A DNA stretch of 64,000 bases, taken from assembly GCA_022749755.1 (NCBI GenBank), contig CM040441.1:23003475-23067474 (forward strand), written 5' to 3'. Shown here in pieces: positions 10,697-22,700 of the stretch. The notes under the pieces are model-generated. The model was not told the DNA's origin, searched no databases, and worked only from the letters and a program-made list of their open reading frames with translations. The position numbers and the translations under genes were made by a program. The first letter of the stretch is position 1, and the number at the start of each line of letters is the position of its first letter. Source of the stretch: Azadirachta indica (lineage: Eukaryota; Streptophyta; Magnoliopsida; Sapindales; Meliaceae).

Positions 10697-11057
10697 CTTA
10701 CGGCAATTGAATTTATTAATTATGCTATTATTTGGTGGAATCAATTGTTGAAGGATAGAAGAAGAAATCAAGAATGTCTTGTTGACACGTAGGACGAGAT
10801 GAAGGTAATAATGAGAAGATGTTTCATTCCAAGCTACTATCATCCGAAGTTGTTTCAACAAATTACAATGATTAACTCAAAAGGATCCAAAAGCGTAGAT
10901 GAATACTACAAAGAGATGAAGGTTGCTATGATTCAAGCAAATGTAGAGGAGGATAGAGAAGCTACCATTGCTAGGTTCTTATGTGGTTTAAATCGTGAGG
11001 TTGCGGACGTAGGGGAGATGTAATATTATGTAGAGTTGACAAATATGGACTCCAAAA
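10697..11057 (+). pseudogene. Family A gag fragment
   Basis: This is the gag interrupted by the family C element. It reads AIEFINYAIIWWNQLLKD, then MRRCFIPSYYHPKLFQQ, YYKEMKVAMIQANVEEDRE and FLCGLNREVADVGEM before a stop and YYVELTNM. At 11058 it changes abruptly to satellite. It matches the gag at 47467-48390 over this segment. Confidence 0.88.
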
Positions 11058-14000
11058 ATGTCTTCATTTCGAGAAAGGCCATACATCTCCTACAAACCAT
11101 CACGTGAGGATTATTTTCTTGCATTTTATTTCGAAAACAAAGAAATTGAACATGTACGATTTTCGAGACTAGAATTGTCAAATGCGAAACGGACTTGAAC
11201 AACGTCTTCGTTTTGAGACCTACCATATGTCTTATTACTCACCATCGCATGAAGATCATTGCGATGCACTTTATTTTGAAAACAGAAAAGTTAAAATTGT
11301 ACGATTTTTTGTGTTAGAATTGTCACATGCAAAACGGACTAGGAAAATGTTTTCGTTTCGAGACTGGCCACACGTCTTGGTACTCACCATTGTGTGAGGA
11401 TCGTTTTGGTGCATTTTATCTCAAAAAAGAGAAAGTTGAAAATGTATGATTTTCGTGGCCTAAATTGTCAAATACAAAACGGACTTGAAAAACGTCTTTG
11501 TTTCGAGACTGGCCATACGTCATGTTACTTACCATCACATAAGGATCATTTCAGTGTATTTTATTTAAAAAATGAAAATGTTGAAAATGTACAATTTTCA
11601 GGGCCAAAATTGTCAAATGTGAAACGGACTCAAAAAATATCTTCGTTTCGAGACAGGTCACACATCTTGTTACTCACCATAGCGTGAGAATCACTTCGAT
11701 GCATTTTATTTCGAATAAGAAAAAGTTAAAAACATAAAATTTTCGGTGCCGACAATGTCAAATGCGAAATGGCCTAGAGAAATGACTTCGTTTCAAAACG
11801 GCTCACAGGTCTTGTTACTAACTATAGGGCAAGGATCATTGGAATACATTTTATTTCAAAAATAAATAAGTTAAAAATGTGCGATTTTCAAGGCTGAAAT
11901 TGTCAAATGCGAAACAGACTTGAACAACGTCTTCATTTAAGGATGGGTCACTTGTCTTGTTAGTCACTATCATGTGAGAATCATTGCAGTGCATTTTATT
12001 TTGAAAACGGAAAGTTAAAAATGTACGATTTTCGATGCCGAAATTGTCAAACAGGTAAGGGACTCGAGAAACGACTTGTTTTTAGAACGGCAATAAGTCT
12101 TATTACTCACTATCATGTGAAGGTTGTTGCGTTACATTTGATCTCAAAAATGCAGAAGTTGAAAATGTACGATTATCAGAGTCAAAATTGTCAAAAACGA
12201 AATAGATCCGAAAAATGTCTTTGTTTCGAGAAGGGCACATGTCTTGCAACTCACCGTCACGTGAGGATCACTTTGGTGCATTTTATTTAGAAAACGAAAA
12301 GGTTAAAACGTACAATTTTCGGCACCGGAATTGTCAAACGCAAAACTGGTTGAGAAATGACTTTGTTTCGAGATAGGCCATATGTCTTGTTACTCACGAT
12401 TGCATGAGGATCATTGCAGTGTACTTTATTTCGAAAATAGAGAAATTAAAATGTATGATTTTCGATGTCGAAATTGTCAAATGCAAAACGGATTCGAAAA
12501 ATGACTTCGTTTTGAGACAGACCACACACATCTTGGCAACAAATTGTCAAATACGAAATACACTCCAGAAACGTCTTCATTTCAAGACAGGTCATACATC
12601 TTCCTACTGACCATCACGTGAGGATCATTTTTGTGCATTTTATTTCGAAAATAGAGAAGTTAAAAATGTACGATTTTTGGAGCTAGAATTGTCAAATGTG
12701 AAACTGCCTTGAAAAACGTCTTCATTTCAAGACCTGTCACACGTCTTGTTACTCACCATTACGTGAAGATCATTGCGGCGCAATTTATTTCAAAAATCGA
12801 AAAGTTAAAATTGTACGATTTTTTGTGCCAGAATTGTCACACGCGAAACGAACTCAGAAAACATCTTCGTTTTGAGATAAGCCAAACGTCTTGCTACTGA
12901 TCATCACGTGAGGATCATTTTGGTGCATTTTATTTTGAAAACTAGAAAGTTAAAAATGTACGATTTTCGTAGCCGGAATTGTCAAATGCTAAACGAACTC
13001 GAAAAACGTATTTATTTCGAGACTGGCCACACGTCTCGTTACTCACCATAATGCGAGAGTTAGTTTGGTGCATTTTATTTCGAAAATGGAGAAGTTGAAA
13101 ATGAACGATTTTCGGGGCCGCAATTGTCAAATATGAAATGGACCCAAAAACCGTATTTGTTTAGAGATAGGCCAAAAGTCTTGTTACTCACCATTACGTG
13201 GGGATCCTTCCAGTGTATTTCATTTCGAAAATGAAAAAAAATAGAAAATTTATCATTTTTGGTGCCAAAATTCTCAAACGCGAAACGGACTCGAGAAACG
13301 ATTTCTTTTTGAGACAGACCATATGTCTTATTACTTACCATTGTGTGAGGATCATTGCAATACATTCTATTTTGAAAACAGAAAAGTTAAAAATGTTCGA
13401 TTTTTTATACTAGAATCGTTAAGTGCAAAACGGACTCAAGAAATGATTTCGTTTCAAAACAGAACGCATGGCTAGCTACTTACCATCACGTGAGTATCAT
13501 TGTGGTGCATTTCATTTCGAAAACGAAAAAGTTGAAAATGTATAATTTTTGGCACCAGAATTCTCAAATGTAAAATGGACTTGAGAAATGACTTCGTTTT
13601 GTGACGGACCATACGTCTTGTTACTAACCACCGCATGAGGTTCATTATATTACATTTTATTTCAAAAATAGAAAAGTTAAAAATGCACGATTTTCGAGAC
13701 TAGAATTGTCAAATGCGAAACGGACTTGAAAAACGACTTTGTTTTGTGACGGACCACACGTCTTATTACCCATTACAGCGTGAGGATTATTGCTATGCAT
13801 TTTATTTTAAAAATGGAAAAGTTGAAAATGTAAGATTTTCAGGGCCAGAATTTTCAAACACAAAATGTACTCGAAAAATGCCTTTGTCTGGAAACGGACC
13901 ACATTTCTCATCACTCACCATCACGTGAGGATCATTTTAATGCATTTTATTTTGAAAACGGAAAATTTAAAAATATACTCTTTTCTGACCAGAATCGTCA

Positions 14001-14295
14001 AACATGAAACGGACTAAAGAAACAACTTCGTTTCGAGAAGGGTTACACATCTTTTTACTCACTATCACATGAGAATTATTATGGTGCATTCTATTTTGAG
14101 AACAGAGAAGTTAAAAATCTATGATTTTCGGGGCTGAAATCGTCAAATGCAAAACGGAGTCAAAAAACGTCTTCATTTCGAGATACGCAACACGTCTTAT
14201 TACTCATTATTGCGTGAAGATTATTTCGGTACATTTTTATTTCAAAAAAAAAAAGTTAAAGATGTACAATTTTTGTGACCAGAATTGTCAAAGTA
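11058..14295 (-). repeat. Satellite array S1, about 145-147-bp monomers
   Basis: About 22 diverged tandem copies run with the monomer on the minus strand. Each copy has TTTTATTTCGAAAAC, GTTGAAAATGTACGATTTTC, GAATTGTCAAACGCGAAAC, CTTCGTTTCGAGAC and GTCTTGTTACTCACCATCAC in this order. The spacing of the TTACTCACC motif is about 145-148 bp. Monomers differ mostly at CpG sites. The left edge abuts family A gag and the right edge the dispersed repeat at 14296. No monomer encodes a recognisable protein. Confidence 0.93.
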
Positions 14296-14640
14296 GAAAC
14301 TGACACGGGAGTGTCCAAACATCAAGAGCAGAACTTAAGTGCCAATAAGTTCAAGATGATTTCTCTAATTTACTAAGTTGTGATGACACTGTTAAGAGGG
14401 GCAATTTCGAAATTTAAACTATATTCACTAAAGTAATATTTTGAAAAGACCTTAGTACCATTGAAAAGTTGGAGATATAAGTTTTCTATAAAATTTTACG
14501 GTTTAGCATTTAGAGTTTTTTAGAAAAAGTTATGACAATTTCTTCACAACATATTCATTTTCAAGGCAAAATATGAATGCACAAATTTTAAAGGTTTTTT
14601 AGCTTAAAGTTAATGTGTTTTATTTAATTTTTAGATGATA
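14296..14640 (+). repeat. Dispersed repeat, inverted relative to 3490-3800
   Basis: It begins CTGACACGGGAGTGTCC, followed by CAAGAGCAGAACTTAAG, and continues in the same order as the minus strand of 3800-3490, including a TTACGGTTTAGCAT core. It is non-coding. The satellite joins its left end. The next 100 bp to 14738 are AT-rich and show nothing recognisable. Confidence 0.75.
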
Positions 14641-14738
14641 GAAGTATTTGTTTAGTTGTAATTCAAAATCTTAGCTATTTTGATTTATTTTTAAAGATTC
14701 TTAAATACTTGTATAAGTTTGTCAATGTTAGATAGTGG

Positions 14739-15498
14739 TGATACCAACTTCGCTAATAACGTGACGAATCCCAACACCTAATGAATAATGAACCCTAAGA
14801 TTTTTCCAACATACAAGTTTATTGAGTTTTAACCCGATACCTATTTAGATATGAATCAAAACTACGATTGTTCAAACGCTACATCAAAAATCCTTAAAAA
14901 ACACTTAAGAATTTAGGTGATAAATTTAGTTGTTTTGAATGCCACAAGAAACTAAATTTGAAGAGTTCAAGAACAAAAACTTATATGGAATAACTCAATA
15001 CTCCAATTTTGCTTATTTCATTTAAGAAATGAAGCCTTTCTATAAACAAATACAAAATGAAAAATGTCAAAAATTAGGCCAACAATCCTACTTAACAATT
15101 TGACAAAGTAATACGAAATTTATAACTTTTGAAAAATACAAACTTCGAACATAAAGATGTAAGCAATGACATCATAGCTATCTTATATAAACATAAAAAT
15201 GTAAGTGATTACATCATTTAAGATTCTTAAAATTACACAAACGGACTACAATTTTTGAACATTTCCACATTAATCTTCTTGGACTCTAAATGCTTGAACG
15301 ATGTTTACTGAGCCTAATTCTTCAAAACATGTATTTTCAATTCCATTTAAGACACTTTGCAATGTCTTGGCTTTAATTCTTGTAATCGGTCTACTCGCCA
15401 CGCTGAACAAATCATATAAATGCTGCAATTGAGTATCTCCATCCTTATATGTGAGTTTCTCCTCTTGTTTGCATGGTTGCGCAACTTCGTTTGCATTA
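14739..15498 (-). mobile_element. Family A 3' LTR, reverse orientation
   Basis: It runs from TGATACCAAC at 14739 to TTTGCATTA at 15498 (760 bp); the usual final CA has become TA. A minus-strand polypurine tract (CTTTTTCAAGAGGGGGGAG on the minus strand) adjoins it at 15499-15517, which identifies it as the 3' LTR of an element whose body lies to the right. Confidence 0.88.
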
Positions 15499-15686
15499 TT
15501 CTCCCCCCTCTTGAAAAAGATTTGTCCTCAAATCGCTACCCACATTAAAAGAAGATAAGGCAAAAGCATTAAAGCTTGTACTAACCCCATACTTATCTGA
15601 TAGTTCAAGTTTGTAGGCATTGTCATTGATGTGTTCCACTACTCGAAATGAGGCATCTCCCTTTAGTAGAAGTTTAGAACATTTTT
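15499..15686 (-). pseudogene. Family A polyprotein C-terminus (fragment)
   Basis: On the minus strand this encodes the last part of the integrase C-terminal region, with the pattern VxxINDNAYKLEL followed by the short GxDLRT tail before the polypurine tract. It is cut off near 15686, where a plus-strand family C integrase begins within a shared ATTTTT string. Confidence 0.75.
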
Positions 15687-16445
15687 ATGGAATAAATTAG
15701 AAAGTATACTCTTGTTTTCTATTGTTACACATCCGCAAACGGATGGTCAAACTAAAGTAGTTAATAGAACACTCATTACTTTGTTGCGTGCTATCATTCA
15801 AAAGAACTTAAAGTACTAGGAGAAGTGTTTGCCACAAATTGAGTTTGCATATAGTAGGTCTATTTATTCTATTACTTTTTTTTTTACCTTTGAAAATTGT
15901 TTATGGCTTTAATCCTCTAACTCTTATGGATATTTTACTTTTACTTACTAATGAACATGCTAATCTTGATGGAAAGAAAAAAACAAATTTTGTGAAAGAT
16001 TTACATACCAAAGTTCAGGGGCGTTCTAAGATTGTTTTTGAACCTGGAGATTGGGTGGTGTACACATGCGAAAGGAGAGGTTTCCAATACAAAGAAAATT
16101 GAGATTGCAGCCTAGAAGAGATGGACTATTTCAAATCTTGGAGAAAATCAATGGTAATGCTTACAAAATAGATTTACCAAACAACTATGGTAACTTTAGT
16201 GCGACTTTTAATGTTGCTGATTTATCTTTATTTGATGTAGGTGATTCGAGGATGACTCCTTTCGAGGAAGAAGGGAATAATGGAGATCAAGACGCTGGCC
16301 AACTGGTTCAAGCTAATATTCTCAAATATTTTCAAAATCCTTTGCAAGGAATCGGTGGTCTAATGACTAGAGTAAGGACAATAAAGATGAAAGAGACTTT
16401 ACAAGGCTTAATTATGGAAGTGCATGACAAAGAAGCTATTCTGTA
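15687..16445 (+). pseudogene. Family C integrase end and polyprotein C-terminus
   Basis: The integrase core remnant includes a QT(E)-like segment near 15750 across frame changes. The C-terminal domain is readable as KIVYGFNPLTLMDILLL, FEPGDWVVYTC, then RRDGLFQILEKINGNAYKIDL and FNVADLSLFDVGDS. The frame crosses the polypurine tract (16264-16280) and continues 54 codons into the LTR, with LMTRVRTIKMKETLQGLI, before stopping at 16443-16445. The earlier integrase domains are missing. Stops and one frameshift near 16070-16100 break it. Confidence 0.85.
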
Positions 16446-16894
16446 AGATTCTAAGGCTGTTTTAGAAGTTTCCAAATCCTCACCAAAGATAATCATTTAT
16501 CTTTATGTACAAGAAGAAGAATAGCCCTGAACTACTAAAATCCTAATGCCATATGGAAAAATTAGGGTTTTAAAGATTTTTGTTTGATTTAAATTATTTA
16601 CTTTACATAAAATTAGTTTCTTACTTTGTTTAGAATTGTTATGTTTCCTAATTAGATTAGGATTTTAGTTTTTTCTTTTATTTGGGGTTTCTAATCTTAT
16701 TTACGCTAAGATTTCTTTTCTTACTTAATTTTGAAATGATATTCACATGCCTATATAAAAGGCTACTACTAGATTTATATAGATTGACATTATTATTTTA
16801 TTTATGATTTAAAAACTTATTTTCTAGTTCCTGGGGTATGCATAAAAATTGATTTAAGAGTTTGTAGAGCAGGTCGTTTAGTAGGTTTACATCA
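16281..16894 (+). mobile_element. Family C LTR, internally shortened copy
   Basis: It starts TGGAGATCAAGACGC right after a purine-rich GAGGAAGAAGGGAATAA and ends GGTTTACATCA. It follows the LTR at 9942-10696 throughout but lacks roughly 150 bp after CTACTACTAGAT near 16770. Length is 614 bp. Confidence 0.8.
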
Positions 16895-16897
16895 AGT

Positions 16898-17587
16898 AGA
16901 TTGCAAAAAAAAGAATAAAATATCTCTGCGTCACCAAATTCTAATGCCACATGGATAATTTTGGCTTTTGAAGATTTTTAATTTAATATAGAATTAGTTT
17001 CCTAATTTATTTAGGATTGTTATTTTTATATTTCTTAATTAGATTAGAATTATAGTTTTTTTTTAATTTAGGATTTTTTATTCTCATATAAGTTATGATT
17101 TTTTATTCCTACTTAATTTTTTATTTCTATTTTATTTATATTTCTTTTTAGTAGCTTATTTATATGGGGCTAAAATTGTGTTGAAATTCAGAATATTGGT
17201 TCTCAAATATTGTTTTCAATGAAAAAAAATAAATTATTTATTTAGTTCTTTTTAAAAACTTGTGAATTTATTAAGAATTATATTCTTGTGGCATTCAATA
17301 ACTAGACTTATCACCTTAATTCTTTAGTGGTTCTTGAGATTCTTGGTGTGGCGCCTTTAAATAATTATAGTTCTTGATTCTTATCTTGTTAGGTGATGGT
17401 TCAAGGTTTACTAAACTTGCATCTTAAAAATTTTCGGGTTCTGTATCACATTTAGTATCGGGTTTCTGTTACATTGTTAACAAGGTTTATTATCAAGTTG
17501 ATTTTTGGTTTTGTCACATTGTTATTAAGGTTTAATATCACGTTCGGTATTAGGTTTTGTCACATCTTGGTTGTGAGGTTCACATCA
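16898..17587 (+). mobile_element. B-type LTR, 5'-truncated
   Basis: It matches the inverted copy at 7890-8705 from ATTGCAA onward but lacks about the first 155 bp. It ends GAGGTTCACATCA at 17587. A TTATTTATATGGGGC stretch lies near 17157. It is also recognisably related to the adjoining family C LTR, so B and C are sister LTR types. Confidence 0.75.
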
Positions 17588-20390
17588 TTAATCAATTTTT
17601 CTTTGATGAATTTAAATGCCTTTTCTTGCTCTTTTCCTGACTTGAATGGAACATTCTTCTTCATGACTTTGGTTAACAGTGTAGCTATGCTACTAAAATT
17701 TTGAACAAAGCGCTGATAAAAATTGGCTAATCCATGAAAGTTTCTTACTTGATTCGTCGAAGTATGTGTTAGCCATTCTTAAATTGCCTTCACCTTCTCA
17801 TCATCGACCTCAATCCTTTTAGCACTTACAACTAAATCAAGAAACACAAGTTTATCCATACAAAATGTACATTTTTCTTAAAATTAGCAAATAACCTTTC
17901 TTTCCTTAAAACTTTTAAAACAAGTTTTAAATGTTCAACATGTGATGAATGTTTAAAAGTGTAGGTTTATCAAGAGAAATATTATGATTTAAGCTTAATA
18001 ATGTCTTTCTATTCCCCAATAATAAAGTATATTCCTTTATATTGAATTGCAAAATATGAATTGGACTAAATAGTTAGTTTTGCGCTGGTTTCGTATAATG
18101 AGCGTATCTTTCAATCCACAACATCAATTGATACGACTTTTATGTTGGACAAACATAAACTCATCATTTCACAACATTATAAGCCAAAGGTTGGACCAGT
18201 TCAAGCAATTAATGGGACAAAATTGGGTTTCAACAGAACTCAAGCGCATCTTTGATCTATCCCAACATCCTTCTATTTTTGGGCCGTATCCCCCTAAATA
18301 CGTGACGAAAATATTATATGCTTTGGTGATCTAAAAAGCTAAGAAAAGGATTTAAATCGTTTATATTTTGCACTTTCTCAAATTTCAACTGGTCGGCTAC
18401 CAAAAAAAACTATCATTCTAGAAGGGCGGTGGAGAAATGCGACTTGAACATTTCTGCCTATTTTCAACACAACTCACGTTTTCAAACATCAATAAAGGTA
18501 AGATTTAGACCATTAGAAAGCTGAATTATCCACCTACAACTTTGAAGAAGGCTGTTTTATGAAATTCAGTGGTTTTAATGGTAAAAAATATGTTGGAAGT
18601 TGGTAGAGCGTGATTAATTAAAAATTGACGAATTATGTTCACACATGTGAAATGTCTTTTGTTTTACCTATATAAAGGAAGATGTGGAAGTGAGGAGGCA
18701 GATTTTGAGTTACCATTTTTGTTTCCTTTTGTAATTTGAACTTCAATTAAATAGTGTCTTTCTAAATTACTAATTAGGGCTAAGGGTGTAGTTTTGTTGA
18801 TTTTATAGCATTGTTTTTTTATCATTCTAAGTTGTGCTCAATGCAAAATCTTTTCAATTGAGTGAACTATATTTCTTAAAAGTGTTTTGGTTTGTTAGGA
18901 GGTTTGATTCATTGTTAACAAAAGGTACACTAAATGCTTGCATATTTTCTACAAACCAAGAACAAGATATGTTATATTTTTCACAAATAAATTGAATAAT
19001 TAATCTTTCATTTTGTTACCTTTTCTTCAAAGAAGTATTGTAATGTATTTCAATATATTTATCTTCTGATCTATTAAGTAATTCTTAATTGAGTTAAAAA
19101 AATGAGTAAAGGATGATTTCTATAATTTTCAACAAAATGAATCCCTAATGCCCTAATGCCCTAATAATATTAAATTTACATTGAACAAGAAACAAATTCA
19201 TTTTATTTTCATCCTATTTTGACATTGAATTTGTGGACCTTATATAACGTATTCCCTGTAAATCGACACTCGGACTTCTAAACTTTATTACTTAAAACAA
19301 CCTATATTTGAGAGTTACAATCTTTAAGTTGTAACAATATGATCATCCAAGTTTTTACTATAAATCAAGATATCATCAAAATAGACTATTATGAATTTGC
19401 CAATGAGAGCACACAAAATATGATTCATAAGTCTCATGAGAGTACTAGATGCATTAGTTAGCCTAAAAGTCATAACTAACCATTCATACAAATCATATTT
19501 TGTTTTAAATGCAATTTTCTACTCATCCCCTTCTTTCATCCTAATTTAATAGTATCCACTCTTAACATCAATTTAGAAAACACATAAGATCCATACAATT
19601 CATCTAACATATCATTTAATCGAGGAATAGGATGTCGATACTTTACCATAATATGTTGATAGCTCGACAATCAACATAGATCCTCCATATCCCATCTTTC
19701 TTAGGCACTAGTAGCATCGAAACTGCACAAGGACTCATGCTTTCTTTAACATACCCTTTCTCCATCAACTCGTTAACTTGTCGTTAAAGTTCCTTCATCT
19801 TCTCATAATTACTTCTATAGGCTGGACGGTTCGAAATTGTTACACCGGGTATAAAATTAATTTGATGTTCAATTCCTCGAATTGAAGTTAATCTAGGGGC
19901 AACCTCTTTAGAAAAGACATTCTCGAATTCTTGCAATAGAAACATATCATTGCTCGACAAAATCCAGCAAGATCGTTAGTACACAAAAAGGCTTCCTTAT
20001 ACATACGTACTACAAGGGGCTATTGTGATAGTAAAGCTCTTTTGATCTCACTATTTTTTACAATGAAATTATATTTTTCTTCTTTCTCACACAATAATTT
20101 TGCAACTCTCTTATTTTTACTCTCACTCTTTTTCACATTTATGCCATTCTCTTTTTCTTTTCTATTTTCACTTGCTTTTTGCACCTTTAATTGGTTTTTG
20201 AGAACTTGTTTTGGAGTCAATGGTACAAGTGATATAGGTTGCTTTTTTATGGTAAAAGAGTATTTATTGATGAAATTGTTATGTGTGACTCGTCGATTGT
20301 ACTGCCATGACTGCCCATTACGATGTGACATGCGTGCATAAGTATCACGTCGCAAAGTACCTCATTTTCATACTTGCCAATGGAAAATGT
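17588..20390 (-). pseudogene. Family A RNase H edge, reverse transcriptase, linker and protease end, split by a solo LTR
   Basis: On the minus strand the order is protease end FSIGKYENEVLCDV near 20350-20390, with NKYSFTIKKQPISLVPLTPK near 20210-20270, a charged Lys/Glu-rich linker to about 20020, the reverse transcriptase entry near 19750-19900, motif A region near 19600, [15 protein letters not shown] and [14 protein letters not shown] near 19350-19440, and then, beyond the insertion at 17943-19336, the thumb and connection region to 17588. The YFDD catalytic motif is intact but stops and frameshifts are scattered. The right end joins satellite within the protease. Confidence 0.85.
17943..19336 (+). 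mobile_element. Solo LTR of an unrelated, Athila/Tat-like element
   Basis: The 1394-bp segment begins TGATGAATG and ends AAGTTGTAACA. It is flanked by ACATG (17938-17942) and ATATG (19337-19341), near-identical 5-bp duplications, and removing it restores the family A reverse transcriptase sequence. A TATATAAAGG box lies at 18669-18678. Near the 3' end, TCCCTGTAAATCGACACTCG resembles the conserved 3' region of Athila/Tat LTRs. No internal element sequence is present. The orientation is inferred from the TATA box and this 3' motif. Confidence 0.82.
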
Positions 20391-21120
20391 TGGTTACTCA
20401 TCGTAGTGTGACGATCATTATAATGCATTTCATTTAAAAAATGGAAGAGTAAAAAATGTGCGATTCTCGAAGACTAAATTATCAAACGCGAAACGGGGGC
20501 AGAAAAATAGTTTTGTTTTGAGACGGGACGCGTTTCTTGTTACTTATCATGGGGTGCGATCATTCCAATGCATTTGATTTCAGAAACAGAAGAGTTGGAA
20601 ATGTACAATTTTCGAGGACGAAATTGTTAAAAGCGAAACAGACTCAAAAAAATGGTTTCGCTTCGAGATGGGATGCATGTTTTGTTACTCACCGTGGTGT
20701 GACGATCATTACTATGCATTTAATTTAAAAAACAGAATAGTCTGAAATGTACGATTCTCAAAGGCAAAATTGTCAAATGCAAAACAGGCACAAGGAAGTA
20801 GTTTCGTTTTGAGACGGGATGCATGTCTTATTACTCACCGTAGCATCATGATCGTTGCAATGCATTTTATTTAAAAAAATGAAAGGGTCAGAAATGTAAG
20901 ATTCTTGGGGACAAAATTGTCAAACGTGAATTAGGCACAAAATAATGGTTTTGTTTCGAGATGGGACGCATAGCTTGTTACTCACCGTGGGGTGACGATC
21001 ATTACAATGCATTTGATTTAAAAAATGGAAGAATCAGAAATGTACGATTCTCGAAGGCAAAATTGTTAAACGCGAGACATGCACAAAAAATGGTTTCGTT
21101 TCGAGACGGGATGCGTGTCT
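20391..21120 (-). repeat. Satellite array S2, left half (subfamily beta, reverse)
   Basis: About five monomers with the order TTGTTACTCACCGTGG, TGACGATCATTACAATGCATT, GAAGAGTCAGAAATGTACGA, AAATTGTCAAACGCGAAAC and GGTTTCGTTTCGAGACGGGA. This subfamily differs from S1 by AATGCATT in place of AATGCACC-type bases and by AACCATTTTT in place of AAGTCGTTTTT (sense). The left edge joins family A protease. Confidence 0.9.
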
Positions 21121-22374
21121 TGTCCATGAGAATCGTACATTTTTTACTCTTCCGTTTATGAAATGAAATGCATTGTAATGATTGTCACACCACGGTGAGT
21201 AACAAGCTATGCGTCCCATCTCGAAACGAAAAGAATTTTTTGCGCCCGTTTCGCGTTTGACAATTTCTTCCTCAAAAATCGTATATTTCTGACTCTTCCA
21301 TTTTATAAATGAAATGCATTGTACAAATTATCACCCACAGTGAGTAACAAGACATGTGTCGCGTTTCGAAAAAACCATTTTTCTCACCCATTTTCCATTT
21401 GACAATGTCGTCCCCAAAAATCCTTCATTTCCTACTCTTCCTTTTTTCTAATGAAATGCAATTTAACGATCGCATCACCACAATGAGTAATAAGATATGC
21501 ATCCCGTCTCGAAACAAAACCATTTTTTTGCGCCCGTTTCGCGTTTGACAAGTTCGTCTCCCGACTCTTCCGTTTTTCCAATGAAATGCATTGTAACGAT
21601 CATGATGCCACAGTGAGTAAAGAGACATGCATTCCGTCTCGAAACGAAACCATTTTCTTGCTCCTGCTTTGTGTTTGACACTTTTGAGAATCATACCTTT
21701 CCGACTCTTCCATTTTTGAAATGAAATGCATTATAATGATTGTCACCACACGGTGAATAATAAGACACTTGTCATGTGTCTAAACGAAACCATTTTTTTT
21801 TTTTTCCTGTTTTGCGTTTGACAATGTCGTCCCCAAAAATTGTGCATTTCCTACTCTTCCTTTTTTCAAATGAAATGCATTTTAATGATCTTGACGCTAC
21901 AGTGAATAACAAGACATACGTTCAGTCTTGAAACGAAGCCTTTTTCTTGCGCTTATTTCGCTTTTGACAGTTTTGTCCCTAAGAATCGTACATTTTTTAC
22001 TCTTCCATTTTTGAAATGAAATGCATTGTCACGATCGTCACCACACAGTTTGTAAGAAGACACGCGTCATATCTCAAAATGAAACCATTTCTTTTCACCC
22101 GTTTGGCATTTGACAATGTCGTCCCCAAAAATCGTTCATTTCCCACTCTTCTTATTTTCAAATGAAATGCATTTTAATGATCTTGATGCCACAGTAAGTA
22201 ACAAGACATGGTTCCATCCCCAAACGAAGCCATTTTTTTACGTCCGTTTTGCGTTTAACAATTTCGTCCCCGAGAATCGTACAATTATGACTCTTCCGTC
22301 TTTTAAATGAAATATATTGTAATGATCGTGACACCACGGTGAGTACCAAGACACGTGTACTATCTCAAAACGAA
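21121..22374 (+). repeat. Satellite array S2, right half (subfamily beta, forward)
   Basis: About eight to nine monomers in the opposite orientation to 20391-21120. The switch is at GTCTTGTCCATGAGAATCG near 21121, without a spacer. Monomer spacing is about 145 bp, judged by the CGGTGAGTAACAAG motif near 21193, 21339 and 21484. The right edge joins family A RNase H near AAAACGAACACCGATTAC. Confidence 0.9.
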
Positions 22375-22700
22375 CACCGATTACATACTTTAGTGAGAAA
22401 CTAAATGGCACGGCTTTAAACTATCTCACTTACGACAAAGAATTATATGCATTGGTTCGAACTCTAGAAACTTGGCAGCATTACCCTTGGCCCAAAGAGT
22501 TTGTGATTCATACGGATCATGAATCCTTAAAACATTTAAAGGCGCAGCACAAATCAAGCAGACGTCATGCCAAACGGGTGGAGTTCATTGAAACATTTTC
22601 TTATGTGATCAAATACAAACAAGGCAAAGAAAATATAGTTGCTGATGCACTATCATGCAGGTAGCGATTTGAGGATAAATTCTTTTCAAGAGGGGGGGAA
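22375..22700 (+). pseudogene. Family A RNase H fused to polyprotein tail by internal deletion
   Basis: The RNase H segment reads [36 protein letters not shown] and [12 protein letters not shown], with TDHESLK typical of the Ty3/gypsy RNase H. At about 22663 it jumps straight to the tail RFEDKFFSRGG (normally G-DLRTNSFQEG) and the polypurine tract AAGAGGGGGGGAA. The whole integrase is missing. A shared AGGTAG at the joint suggests recombination between short matches. Confidence 0.88.

Noticed and set aside
11058..14295. CRISPR-like direct repeats
   Set aside because: The repeats are about 145-bp tandem monomers without spacer and repeat partition, in a plant nuclear sequence.
18080..18334. 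84-codon frame MRWFRIMSVSF as a possible small gene
   Set aside because: It lies wholly in a solo LTR and has no recognisable domain.
20042..20341. 99-codon plus-strand frame with a Phe/Leu/Ser-rich, membrane-like N-terminus
   Set aside because: It is the reverse complement of the Lys/Glu-rich pol linker. Antisense of AAA/GAA codons reads as Phe and Leu/Ser.
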